Shown: positions 10,300-19,964 of the stretch, one piece after another
Numbering within the stretch: the stretch's first letter is position 1
Layout: each line of letters opens with the position of its first letter
Assembly (NCBI GenBank): GCA_022605405.1
Contig: JABYQQ010000044.1
Span: forward strand, 1 to 31,110
Reading direction: 5' to 3'
Length of the DNA: 31,110 bases
Source: Earliella scabrosa
Taxonomy: Eukaryota > Basidiomycota > Agaricomycetes > Polyporales > Polyporaceae
Program-made: the position numbers and the translations under genes
The notes under the pieces: generated by a model
The model's input: only the letters and a program-made list of their open reading frames with translations
Database searches by the model: none
Told to the model about the DNA's origin: nothing

Positions 10300-13200
10300 A
10301 GAAGGCGAGGGCGCCACCCGCGAGATCCTGCTGGAGGAGACGAACAACGTGAAGGACCTCAAGGATCTCCTCCAGTTCCGTTTCGGTATTCAACACGCTG
10401 GAATGTCTAGGGAAGACCACGGGGAGCTCTTCGCCGATGGACACCTTCAAGTGCTTGTCTGTACTGTGACGCTCCCCTGGGGTGTCAACCTTCCCGCGCA
10501 TACAGTCATCATCAAGGGCACGCAGATCTACAACCCCGAGAAGGGTCTTTGGGTCGAATTGTTGTCCCAGGATGTACTTCAGATGCTCGGTCGTGCTGGT
10601 TGCCCACAGTACAACACTTACGGCGAGGGTATCATCATCACGAAACCACTCCGAGCTCCAATACTACCTGAGCCTGAAGAACCAGCAGCTTCCCATCGAG
10701 TCGCTGTTCATTGCGAAGCTCACAGGCAACCTCAACACCGAGATCGTGTTCGGGACAATCCGCAACCGGGACGAGGCCTTCCAGTGGCTCGGTTTCACCT
10801 ACCTGTAAGTCTGACCCTCATCATTCTGGCGTGTCATGACTGATCGGGTCTTGATAGGTACATCCGCATGCTCAAGGACCCTATGCTGTACAGCGTTGGC
10901 CTGGAAGGCGACCCATCACTCGTCCAGGAGCGCGCTGACGTCGTCCACACTGTTGCTGCGCTTCTCGAGAAGTGCCATCTCATCAAGTACGAGCATTCTA
11001 TCAGTCGCTTCTGCAGCACGGAACTGGGTTGGATCGCGTCGCACTACTACGTGACGCATAGCTCGATGGCGACATACCCCCAGCACCTCCGTCCGACGAT
11101 GTCTCACTTGGAGCCTTCCGCGTCATCGCTCTTTCCAACGAGTTCAAACTCATTCCCGTGCGCCAGGATGTTAGTGTTCCTGTTGTCGTCATTTGTGAGC
11201 GTTTTATTAATAGCTGGATATAGGAGAAGCTCGAGCAGGGGAAGCTGCGATCCCTGTCAAGGAGTCCATTGAGGAGCCCGAGGCGAAGATCAATGTGCTC
11301 CTTCAGGCGTACATCTTGCAGCTGCAGCTTGACGGGTTTGCGCTCGTAGCGGACATGGTCTACGTTCACCAGTCAGTAGGACGGTGAGTCTGTCCACACA
11401 TTGCGTGAATGCTCATCGCCTTGTCTCCACAGTATCACGCGTGCCATCTTCGAGATTTGCTTGAAGCGCCTGCCAAAGCTGCCTTGGACATGTGCAAGAT
11501 GGTCGAGCGGCGAATGTGGGTGTTAATTCGTTTACTTCCGTTGCGTCCGATAGCTGACAGGGATCGTGAAGCCAGTTCAAGGGTGTACCTGCGAGCATCA
11601 TTCGGAAGGCCGAAGGCAAGCAGTCCGTAAGTGGCACTCACCTTGTGCAATCACCGTATAGCTCATTCTTCCTCCTAGCCGTGGTACCGTTATTTCGACC
11701 TGGTGAGCTGTACGCATCGAGACAGGGCATTGTGCTTGATGCCTACTTCTGCGATCCCGAGATTGACGAACTCATCGGCATCCAGAAAGCCGGACGGCTG
11801 GTGCACAGACTCGTCCACAGGTTCCCCAAGCTCTAGTACGTAGCTCCTTGTAGATTGGCCGTTAACGTAGCATCTAACTCACGTCAAATCCAGATTGCAA
11901 GCACAGGTCCAGCCTATCGCCCGCTCTCTTCTCCGTATGGACTTCACGATCATTCCCGACTTCCGGGGGGACGAGAAGATCCACGGTACTTCCGAGTCCT
12001 TTTGGATTCTCGTCGAGGATCTCGATGGAGAGATCATCCTCTTCCATGACACCTTCCAGCTTCGTCAACGCTATGCAGAAGATGAACGTTACGTCACGCT
12101 CACGGTGCCTATCTCCGAGCTGGTCCCCCCGAACTTTTACATCTCCGTTTTACATCTCCATCGTCTCCGATCGTTGGTTGCAAGCCGAGACACGCCTGCA
12201 CATCTCCTTCAAGCATCTCCTTCTGCGTGAGAAGTTCCCTCCCCCGACTCCTCTCCTCGACCTCCAGGCGCTGCCCCTTTCCGCACTGCATAACAAGGAG
12301 TTCGAGGCTATCTACTCGTCGACCATCCAGACGTTCAACAAGATCCAAACGCAAGTCTTCCAGGCATTGTACAACACTGACGAAACGTCTTCATCGGTGC
12401 GCCGACACGCGGCGGCAAGACGATATGTGCAGAGCTCGCTCTTATCCGGCTGTGGAGCAAGCACGAGCGTAAACGTACGGTCTGCATTGAGCCATACAAG
12501 GAGATGGTCGACCAACGAGTTGAGGAGTGGCGGAGGTTCGGCAACCTGCAAGGCGGCAAGGGAGATTGTGAGCCTGACGCGCGCGACTAGCTTCGTCTCC
12601 TCGAAGGGTGACTTGATCGTGTGCACACCTACTCAGGTACGTTGTCTCGCTATGACAACACCGCATATGCTGATCATGTTGCTGCAGTGGGACGTCCTCT
12701 TTCGAGGTTGGCGTCATAGGAAGAACACGCAGACCATTGACTCCATTCCTGACGAGGTACAGGTGAGGTCGGTCAGACGTACAAAGTCGTCATCTCGCGC
12801 ACAAGATACGACCGAGTTGAAGACTCGTTTCGTGGGTTGCGGTGTTTCGCTCGCGAATTCGTGAATGGATGGGCGCACCAACGCATGCCATCTTGAACTT
12901 CCCTTCCAGGTAAGCTACCAACATGCGATGGTTGCGACCGTGCCAGCTCACCTCGAATCATATAGCACGCGTCCACTTGATATGGACATTCACATCCAGA
13001 GCTTCGCGAATTTTCACTTCCCCTCCCTCATGATCGCCATGTCCAAGCCAGCAAGCATATCTTGCAATCTTCGAGTATTCCCCTCACAAGCCTGTCATCA
13101 TCTTTGTTCCTTCCCTTCGTCAATGTCGGCTCACTGCGGATAACATCATCACGCATTGCGACGCGGATGACGGATCGTCTCGTTTCCTGCACCACCTGGA

Positions 13201-13640
13201 GCCTCATCCGGAGCACATGGACAACGCCGGATTGAAGGAGACGTTAAAGCATGGTATCCCCCGAAGCCCTGAACAAGCAGGACAAGCGAATCGTGGAGCG
13301 GCTGTTTTAGCATAGTGCCATTCAGGTACTCATAACCTCGAAGGACACCACGTGGAGCTTGGCATGGTCGAGCTACATGGTCATGGGCGTTCAGTCGTGC
13401 GAGGAAGAGCATCGCTACGTTAACTACCCTGTCATGACGTCTTGCAGATGATAGGTCATGCCTTCCGTCTACTGGAGGACGGAGAAGAGTCGTGCGGTAC
13501 TGATGTGCCAGCAAACGCGGAAAGACTTCTACAAAAAGTTCCTGGTGGATGGTCTACCGATTGAGTACGCACATGCTCCACGACTACTTCTTTGCTGAGA
13601 TTGCGGACAAGATGGTTGAGAACAAGCAAGACGCCATGGT
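10300..13640 (+). pseudogene. BRR2: BRR2 U5 snRNP helicase relic, 5' portion (cut by inversion)
   Basis: Brr2 is the about 2,150-aa Ski2-like helicase with two cassettes that unwinds U4/U6. This fragment starts late in the first helicase core ([23 protein letters not shown], motif [21 protein letters not shown], motif [13 protein letters not shown]), continues through the first Sec63 unit ([76 protein letters not shown]) into the second cassette (PTRGGKTICAELALIRLWSK, KGDLIVCTPTQ, MIAMSKPA, YMVMGVQ, LMCQQTRKDFYKKF), and ends at NKQDAM. Damage: an extra A near 10650; one base lost near 11115; codons lost near 11245 and 11470; a TAA formed across the intron after 11836; a 13-bp tandem duplication at 12135-12160; a lost base near 12385; a shift near 13052; TAG for the expected Gln at 13308; more shifts near 13255, 13435, 13490 and 13563. 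Motif VI has Cys for Arg and the P-loop has Arg for Gly. Introns (for example 10805-10857, 11170-11223, 12910-12965) are still present. Confidence 0.9.
12135..12160 (+). repeat. 13-bp tandem duplication disrupting BRR2
   Basis: TTTTACATCTCC plus G or A occurs twice back to back (12135-12147 and 12148-12160). It duplicates codons for the FYIS segment and shifts the frame. This is typical of replication slippage. Confidence 0.9.
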
Positions 13641-13663
13641 ATGTTCATCGCAGGCCTGATCCT

Positions 13664-13848
13664 TGGTGATATGCTTAGCAGTCTACAGGACATTCGCCCC
13701 CTTCAGGAGGAACCATCTGCCCATCCATGGCAAGCGGCTGTCCTCGCACAAACGGGCGAAGGAGTTTCCAGATGTGGACCCTAAGGTGCTCATTTTCGGA
13801 CGACCGACTAGACATTGCGGAGCCTCAATACCCCGGCGCCCGTGGTGA
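13664..13848 (+). other. Unidentified coding-like fragment just inside the inversion
   Basis: The frame reads VYRTFAPFRRNHLPIHGKRL then SSHKRAKEFPDVDPKVLIFG before losing similarity to ordinary coding sequence. It follows the BRR2 break directly but does not match BRR2. I cannot name the family. It could be the C-terminal part of a gene whose other part lies on the minus strand beyond the second breakpoint at 16331 (inference from geometry only). Confidence 0.35.
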
Positions 13849-13992
13849 AGAACGATAGGATGAGGGACCAGTGGAGGAACGGTACCAGACATTGCGTTTG
13901 CGGGCGAGTTAGAGGTATCTAGATTTAGAAAGGCTCAGCGTCGCCCAGTATAGGAGCATTTAGCATCAGCGTCCGTTACATCAACAATCATA

Positions 13993-14026
13993 TTCCTGGC
14001 CACGATCAGTTCCTGGCCACGATCAG
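13993..14026 (+). repeat. 17-bp tandem duplication
   Basis: TTCCTGGCCACGATCAG occurs twice in perfect tandem (13993-14009 and 14010-14026), directly before the larger tandem duplication. Confidence 0.95.
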
Positions 14027-14028
14027 TG

Positions 14029-15025
14029 GTCAGGTCTCAGGATGGGTAATGCGGGATCTTTGAATCAGATTTGGCAGTCTAACCTGACATGGTTATTCAA
14101 CGCCAAACGTACGGGCCATGTTGCGCAGTTTACACAGCGTTCGAGGGCCTTCACAATCCTTCACTGTACAGCTACATGGTGACGGGGTGTAGAACTGCGT
14201 CGCGAACTCAGATCATTGTGAACTTGCAGAATGTGACTCGATTGAATCATGACCAGGTGCGTCATCAGCTCAGATCAAATCCTTGACTACCGCAGTAAGT
14301 ACTGCCACTACTCTTCAAGTTGAGATGATCGGCACCGTGATCAAATCTGAATGACCCATGGTGGGCACAAAGACTCGACTCTCTCTCGGGGGGAAGAGCT
14401 GAGGCTATGCACTTATGCCTAGATCCACTGTGAGCTTCGCACTTGTCCACCCGATCACGAGCAATTCGTGTTCATCTCGGACTGGACCAGTTTGTGCGCA
14501 AGATGTCGTGGTCAGGTCTGCCCGGAGGGCTATGGCTATGGTCAGGTCTCAGGATGGGTAATGCGGGATCTTTGAATCGGATCTGGCAGTCTAACCTGAC
14601 ATGGATGTTCAACGCCAAACGCACGGGCTATGTTGCGCGGTTTACACAGCGTTCGAGGGCCTTCAGGGGCCTTCACAATCCTTCACTGTACAGCTATCTG
14701 GTGACGGGGTGTAGAACTGCGTTGCGAACTCAGATCATTGTGAACTTGCAGAATGTGACTCGATTGAATTATAACCAGCTGCGTCATAAGCTCAGAGCGA
14801 ATCCTTGACTACCGCAGTACTGCCACTACTCTTCAAGTTGAGAGGATCGGCACGATCTGACCTGTGGTGGGTACAGAGACTCGACTCGATAGAGAAAGAG
14901 CGGTCTACTAGTACTGTGGGCTTTGCACCTCCCCCTCTCCCGATCACGAGCAAATCATGTTCATTGACTGGCCCAGTTTGTGCGTAAGGTGTCGTGGTCA
15001 GGTCTTCCCAGAGGGCTATGGCTAT
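14029..15025 (+). repeat. Tandem duplication of about 500 bp (two copies)
   Basis: Both copies begin GGTCAGGTCTCAGGATGGGT (14029 and 14540) and share most of their length. Shared landmarks are GCGGGATCTTTGAATC, ACAGCGTTCGAGGGCCTTCA, GACGGGGTGTAGAACTGCGT, CAGAATGTGACTCGATTGAA, TACTGCCACTACTCTTCAAG, and near the end GATCACGAGCAA...TTCAT, then CCAGTTTGTGCG and GAGGGCTATGGCTATSG. Copy 2 has an extra GGGGCCTTCA microduplication, and each copy has its own small indels, so the duplication is not brand new. In one frame the end of each unit reads DHEQ...SLC.RCRGQV.PEGYGY, a cysteine-pair patch I cannot place. No terminal inverted repeats or transposase are visible, so I do not call it a mobile element. 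Confidence 0.85.
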
Positions 15026-15059
15026 CGTACGGTGTGCATCAAAAACCATCATATGGTAC

Positions 15060-16331
15060 TCAACAACACGGGGTGTCTACTGCGTGACGGCACTTCCTTC
15101 CGCTCTCACTCTCCTCGCCTTCAGCAACGTCGATCGAGTCGAGGTCGATGTCGTGGTCAGCGCCCATGTATGAAGCACACCTTGAGCGGGGGTTGACCTT
15201 GGGTAGAGACAACTCAAGCCGGACGAGGTTCCGATGTGTCACCTTGATCGCAGGAAGCTGCTTCGGCTCGCCGATGACGACCGACCACTCCGCGAGCTTC
15301 TTCCTGGGATAGAAGGGTACCACGACCGTCTCGTCGTCCTTGCTCGTATTCATGTCATCCTCAGCGTCTTTGAAGAGCGCAACCTGGATGGTGATTGGCG
15401 CGCCGGCAGTGTAATCTTCCTTTGAGCTCGAAGTTGACGTCGAGGGTAGGGTAGGAGTTGACGAACGTCGCAACGTCGCGCCTAACAGAAGCATATTAGT
15501 AAGGAAGCGAGCGAGGAGCGGACCGTCGGTACGTACATTTGCTCAGCATCCATCTGCAGCAGCTCATCGCGCTTGTCATCCTCCATCTCCACGATATCGT
15601 ACAGTCTCGACACCCACTTCCTTGCAGCGGTTGACGACCTGAAGCACCATGAGCTCAATGAAATGGATACAACCACGCGGCATGCTTACCTCCGGCTCGA
15701 AATTAGGAATCTGATTCAGCGGCGAGTCAGTCTCCCAGCACGCCTGCACACATTGCGACAAGTCCATCGCTCCAAGAGTATTCAGCCACACGTTTGACGG
15801 CATGACGTCGACACATGCGGAGAGCGGGTCGAGAACATTCTCGAGAACGAGGACCTGGTCGGCGGAGGGGCGGGAGGGAGTCTAGGACGGCAGAAATATG
15901 CTTGAAGCAGGAGGAACGTCTTGAAGTGGGGCGCTTCCAAGTCCGCCCTTCTCGAGCTTGACAGGTACCCGGTCATAAATGCGACGAAGGAGTACGTCTT
16001 CGTGTCGGCGAATAGGGATTGTCTCGAATTCGGCTGATGAAGAGACGACCCTTGAGTTTTGTGCGCTCCATCAACGAGAGCGTGTAGACTTCGACAGTAA
16101 CAACTGCGAAGATCTGGGTGAGACCTCTGCGAGATACGTCAGAAAGGCCAAAGACAGGGTGTATTTGAGGCGCTCACCAATCGTGATACAGTTGGAGTTG
16201 ACCAGATCGTTCAACACGTTCTCCACCAACTCCGAAAGGTGATCCGAGAAGTGTTGGTGACTGACATTGTGCAGGTTGAAAGAGTTCGGGTTCTGGATCA
16301 TTCTCCTGTAGAAGTAGGTCCAAGTGAGACC
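15060..16331 (-). pseudogene. BRR2: BRR2 helicase relic, 3' portion (inverted)
   Basis: Read on the minus strand from 16331 downward, this carries the C-terminal quarter of Brr2 in order: [40 protein letters not shown], an intron at about 16134-16183, [79 protein letters not shown], an intron at about 15639-15689, VNRCKEVGVET, EMEDDKRDELLQMDAEQM, an intron at about 15483-15538, VATFVNSYPTLDVNFELK, DYTAGAPITIQVALF, VVVPFYPRKKLAEWSVVIGE, and SYMGADHDIDLDSIDVAEGE. These are the second Sec63 unit and FN3-like end. Frameshifts occur at least near 16110 (codons lost), 15945 (an extra G), 15605, 15418 and 15215. Its first residues follow within one or two residues of where the plus-strand fragment stops, so the two are halves of one former gene. 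Confidence 0.9.
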
Positions 16332-16760
16332 TTTTCTGGAACCCCTTGAGCTCCACCAAGCTGATGTTCAACGTGAAACCGGCCTTCTTGTCCATCCGCG
16401 ACTGAAAGCTACAGCCTTGGACGGGGCAAAGGAGAAGTCGAAGAGGGCGCCGAACGACGACTGGGCAATTACCGGCATCGAGAACTCGTCCAAGGCCGCC
16501 GTGGCGACCGCATGTGCACCCGAGGAAGTGGGCTCATGCGCGCGGAGCTCGCACTCACCAGAAGCCATGGGGTCGCTGGCCGATGCTTGCTCGAACTCGG
16601 ACTGGAGTCTGTTCGACTCTTCGCAGCGTTTCTCTGCGTCGCGCCGAGCGCGTTCGATGCCCTTGCTTATCCTTGCGCGTGCGAATGGGCGTTGTCAGCC
16701 TCGCATACTCGGCGGACAGAGCGCATGCACTCACCTTTCTTCTAGCCGAGGCCACTCGCG
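16332..16760 (-). other. Unidentified coding-like stretch beyond the second breakpoint
   Basis: On the minus strand an open frame reads ARISKGIERARRDAEKRCEE (helical, charged, coiled-coil-like), then DEFSMPVIAQSSFGALFDFS, and in a shifted frame [20 protein letters not shown] up to the inversion edge. I do not recognise it. If the inversion is undone, this strand would run directly into the fragment at 13664-13848, so both may be parts of one former gene that converged on BRR2. The plus strand of the same stretch also has open frames, so strand and reality are uncertain. Confidence 0.3.
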
Positions 16761-17233
16761 CTCTAGTGCTACTTGAGGTGTATCGCCAGGCTGATATGCT
16801 TTGAACGACTTGACGATTCCGTATTGGTGGGCAAGACGGCGATTTCGTACGCTGGCAGAGTAGGCATCCTTATGCCTCGCGAGTGGACGCCATGCATCCG
16901 TTCTACATTGCCGCCAGTTAGGATACTGCGTGCGTGGTCAGAAGGACGCGGACTGGGCATGCATACGCCTGAATCACACGCTCTTCCGGAAACTACTGGC
17001 ATTTGAGGACGTTGGTAAGGCCCCCATGTGGCGTACGCTGTTGAAACCTGTAATGAACTCCGCGCTGAGCCTAACTTGTGCAAACTACGCTACTTTAGGG
17101 CAAGCGCGCGACGGAGTCTGAGGGGTATATCAGCACAACTTTCGACGTTCCTCATAGGCAACACACTTTGTCGTGGGTTCTGCTTACCTCCGTGATCCCT
17201 CCTCTACACGCTCCCCACCCTCTTACCCCAACG
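16761..17233. other. Upstream region of the acidic-tailed gene, no gene seen
   Basis: No supported gene. The last 100 bp before the ATG at 17234 are pyrimidine-rich (CCTCCTCTACACGCTCCCCACCC at 17200-17222 in part), as is common for fungal 5' UTRs. No clear TATA box is present. Confidence 0.3.
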
Positions 17234-17945
17234 ATGCCCGAAGTCGTTCTGAACACCGCGAATGCCAATACCGAACCGATGGTGAAGCTGGTCCTCACGC
17301 TGGTGACCGGAGAGTGGACTGGCGAGCAAGAGCTAGGGTTGTATATCGTTGTGAGCAAGGAGGACACGGAAGTCAACGTGTGTCGAGTCCTTTGAGATGA
17401 CGCGTAGTGAACTAACCGAGTACAGCTGAGGCTGCCAGAGGGGCTGTCCATCGCAGAGGCCACCCCCCCTGGATACTGGGACCACCTCCAGAGTCTTCTC
17501 CACGACACCGGAATCGGCGCGAGCCTCACCGAAGAGCAAAGAGATGCGGTTGATATCGTCGTCTCGCTCTACCGCTTCTTTGGAGAAGGGTCTCCGGAGT
17601 CGCAACGAATCTGGCCGGAGTTCTGGGAGCAAATTCACACCATCGCGGAGGTGACCGCGGTCACGCCTCAAGTCGAGCCTTGGAACTTGCTCCTCAACAT
17701 GATTCCTTGGGCTCGCGGAATTGCTAAGGTCAGTCACTACCATGTGACATTGGACTTTGCTGACCGTCGATGTGAAGCATGCCCTGCCCCCAGGCATGCT
17801 TGCTCGCTGGACTGACCCGGTCGAGACCGGGGAGTTCGACGACGACGATCAGGGAGGGCTGGACGAGGACGAGGACAAGGAGGAGGACGGGGGTGTCGAG
17901 GCTGTGGACGCTGTTGGTGAGGAGGAACTTGCAGAGGATGCCTAG
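17234..17945 (+). CDS. Unknown protein with an acidic C-terminal tail (195 aa)
   Basis: Three exons, 17234-17350, 17426-17728 and 17778-17945, sum to 588 nt in frame. The first intron has an ACTAAC branch site, and both introns have GT..AG ends (75 and 49 nt). The protein opens MPEVVLNTANANTEPMVKLV and contains LGLYIVLRLPEGLSIAEATP, a Trp-rich helical middle (PGYWDHLQSLL, RIWPEFWEQIHTIAEVTAV, PWNLLLNMIPWARGIAK), and from about residue 155 a dense Asp/Glu tail (EFDDDD, DEDEDKEEDGG, GEEELAEDA). There is no signal peptide or transmembrane helix. Acidic tails of this kind often bind basic partners such as histones, but nothing here proves that. I do not recognise the family. It is intact although it sits beside the broken BRR2 gene. 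Confidence 0.78.
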
Positions 17946-19033
17946 TCTTCAGCTTGAACTTCGAACTTCGTTTAGCTTGTCAGATGTTGTGGGTTGAGAG
18001 CCTGGGGATCACGCAGCGATCGAGGCTTACGACGACCGGTCTGAAGTCCAATGCATGCAGTCGCACTGTCCTTGATGTGCGAGATCTTGAACCCGAGCCG
18101 TAGACACAACGTCCTCGTGGTACCCCGAAAAGACCCTCCGGGACCGGCCCTTCGATGATTGGATTAGCGACGGGTACCCTCGCGCCTCAATGCCTCGTCG
18201 AGCGTCCAGTCGGTCGGGGTACAAGGCAATATGACAATATATTCACAACAAACACTCAACACTTCTGGTTCTACGCACCCACGTCAAGCAGCGCCCCGTT
18301 CGTCCGCAGGTCGAACCATTCGCGTCTCCAGTCTGAGCTTGAATCGGGATCTACATCGGTGATGGACATTTCCCAGCGACCAACCATGGCTACCTGGCGG
18401 ATGCTGGAGGTGGTTGTTGTGGCGCGCTCAGCAGTGTCTGCCTGGAACGAGGAGGGCCGATCTTCAATGAACATTACTGGGGAACAACGCGGTGGGGACT
18501 GACAGGAGGACAAGCTTGCTGGAGATCACAGCGACACCATCGATCTCGTGAGCACCACACTAGTAGAATACTAAACTCGGGGACAGGGTGGACCCAGGAA
18601 GGATGAGAAGTTACGCAGATACAAACGGCGCAGCATGAACGTACCTGACATACGGTGGCCCCTACGGTGTCTGTCCCCTTCACAATTGAAATTCTCTTGA
18701 AGTGATTCCGGGGACATATTGAGACGTGTCGAGATGGACCTTTGAGCCTACACCGCAGCAGCGTGAAGCTCTGTAGCAGGAAGCGCGCCCGCCTGGGAGT
18801 GTCGATTGGTTGGCACAGAGTATCAGCGTAGATCTTGTCATCACCGAGAGCCTCGCAGGACGATGTCGAAGGGGTTGGAGGTCAACGCAAGCGCGGGCAA
18901 CTAGGGCTAAGGGCACTAGAGCCCCACGTGGTCGGCACTACCGCAGCACAAACGAAGCGCTTAGTCAGTATTCAAAGCGCTTGATATCATTGTAGACGTA
19001 TACAAGAGGCGCCATCGCTTCGCTCCGGCTTGA

Positions 19034-19095
19034 TAGACGGACAGGCGGACAGGCAAACAGGTGGACAGATAGACGGGTGGATGGGTGGACAGACC
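19034..19095 (+). repeat. Imperfect GGACAG-type minisatellite
   Basis: Variants of a GGACAGGY / AGACGGGTGG unit (GACGGACAGGCGGACAGG, GGTGGACAGATAGACGGG, TGGATGGGTGGACAGAC) follow each other for about 62 bp. The units are 8-10 bp and degenerate. Confidence 0.75.
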
Positions 19096-19336
19096 GAGTC
19101 TGCCCCCTTCGTCACTTCAGTGTTCACTGGAAATGCATTAATGAACGGTGATATGGTTCGGTTGAACACCGTGGAGCCTGAGGCTCGAGAGGACAGTGAA
19201 CAGAAGTGGGAGACCAGAAACTGTGGCCTGCACCTGCAGTGCCGTCACGCCAGTAGCTCGTGGCCCAAAGCTTACGCCGTGACTGATCATGACAACACTC
19301 ACTGGCAGTGGCCCGGACCGGACTGCGAACCCACCA

Positions 19337-19682
19337 CTGCAGGCTCCAGGTTGAGTTTGAAGGTCGCATTAGACACTTTCAGCAACGCCCAAATGTGCTT
19401 TTCGTCCCGATGATGGGAGCTCCACCGGGCGTGACGGGCGCTCAGATCTGTGGGGGCCGTGACAGAGGGGTCTACCTGGCTGGGTTAACTCCACCGTCAG
19501 AGAAAGCTCTCGCTGGCGGCGTCGCACTGGCAAGGGGCTCCACTGTCATGTCACCTGTGACCCAGATCCAGTCACATCAAAACCGGGCCCCAAGGCTCCA
19601 CGATTCACCCGGAGAGTTCGCTGCTGAAAGTGTCTATTGACCGGGTGGCAGTGGCTGCAGGCTCCAGGTTGAGTTCGAAGGT
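19337..19682 (+). repeat. 28-bp direct repeat, copies 318 bp apart
   Basis: CTGCAGGCTCCAGGTTGAGT followed by T/C and TGAAGGT/CGAAGGT occurs at 19337-19364 and 19655-19682, with one mismatch. The sequence between them shows no further clear similarity. Confidence 0.8.
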
Positions 19683-19902
19683 GGCCCAAGGCCAAACAGA
19701 TGCAAACGAAGTCATGCTTAACTATATGAGTGATGAACCCGCCGCGTACAGAAAGCTCATATAATAGGATGGATTGCATGGAGGGTACAAATTGAAACAG
19801 GGACAACTATCCGGGGTCCACTCGGCGCTACGTCATGGTGTCATTGGTGATGGAATCCGCTCAGGTTGAGTCAATGCTGACTAATTGGGCGCCAAAGGTC
19901 GC

Positions 19903-19964
19903 GATCAGGTCGCGACCGGGTCGATCAGGTCGCGACCGGGTCGTGATCAGGTCGCGGTCGGGTC
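19903..19964 (+). repeat. Three 20-bp units with a GGTCGCGACC palindrome
   Basis: GATCAGGTCGCGACCGGGTC is present twice in perfect tandem (19903-19922 and 19923-19942). After two extra bases it appears a third time with one difference in the palindrome (19945-19964, GGTCGCGGTC). GGTCGCGACC is a perfect 10-bp inverted repeat. Confidence 0.92.

Noticed and set aside
13993..15025. The 500-bp tandem repeat as a transposon with terminal repeats
   Set aside because: The copies are adjacent direct repeats without terminal inverted repeats, target-site duplications or an element protein visible.
19903..19964. The 20-bp repeated units as a CRISPR array
   Set aside because: Units are directly abutting with no unique spacers, and the host is a eukaryote.
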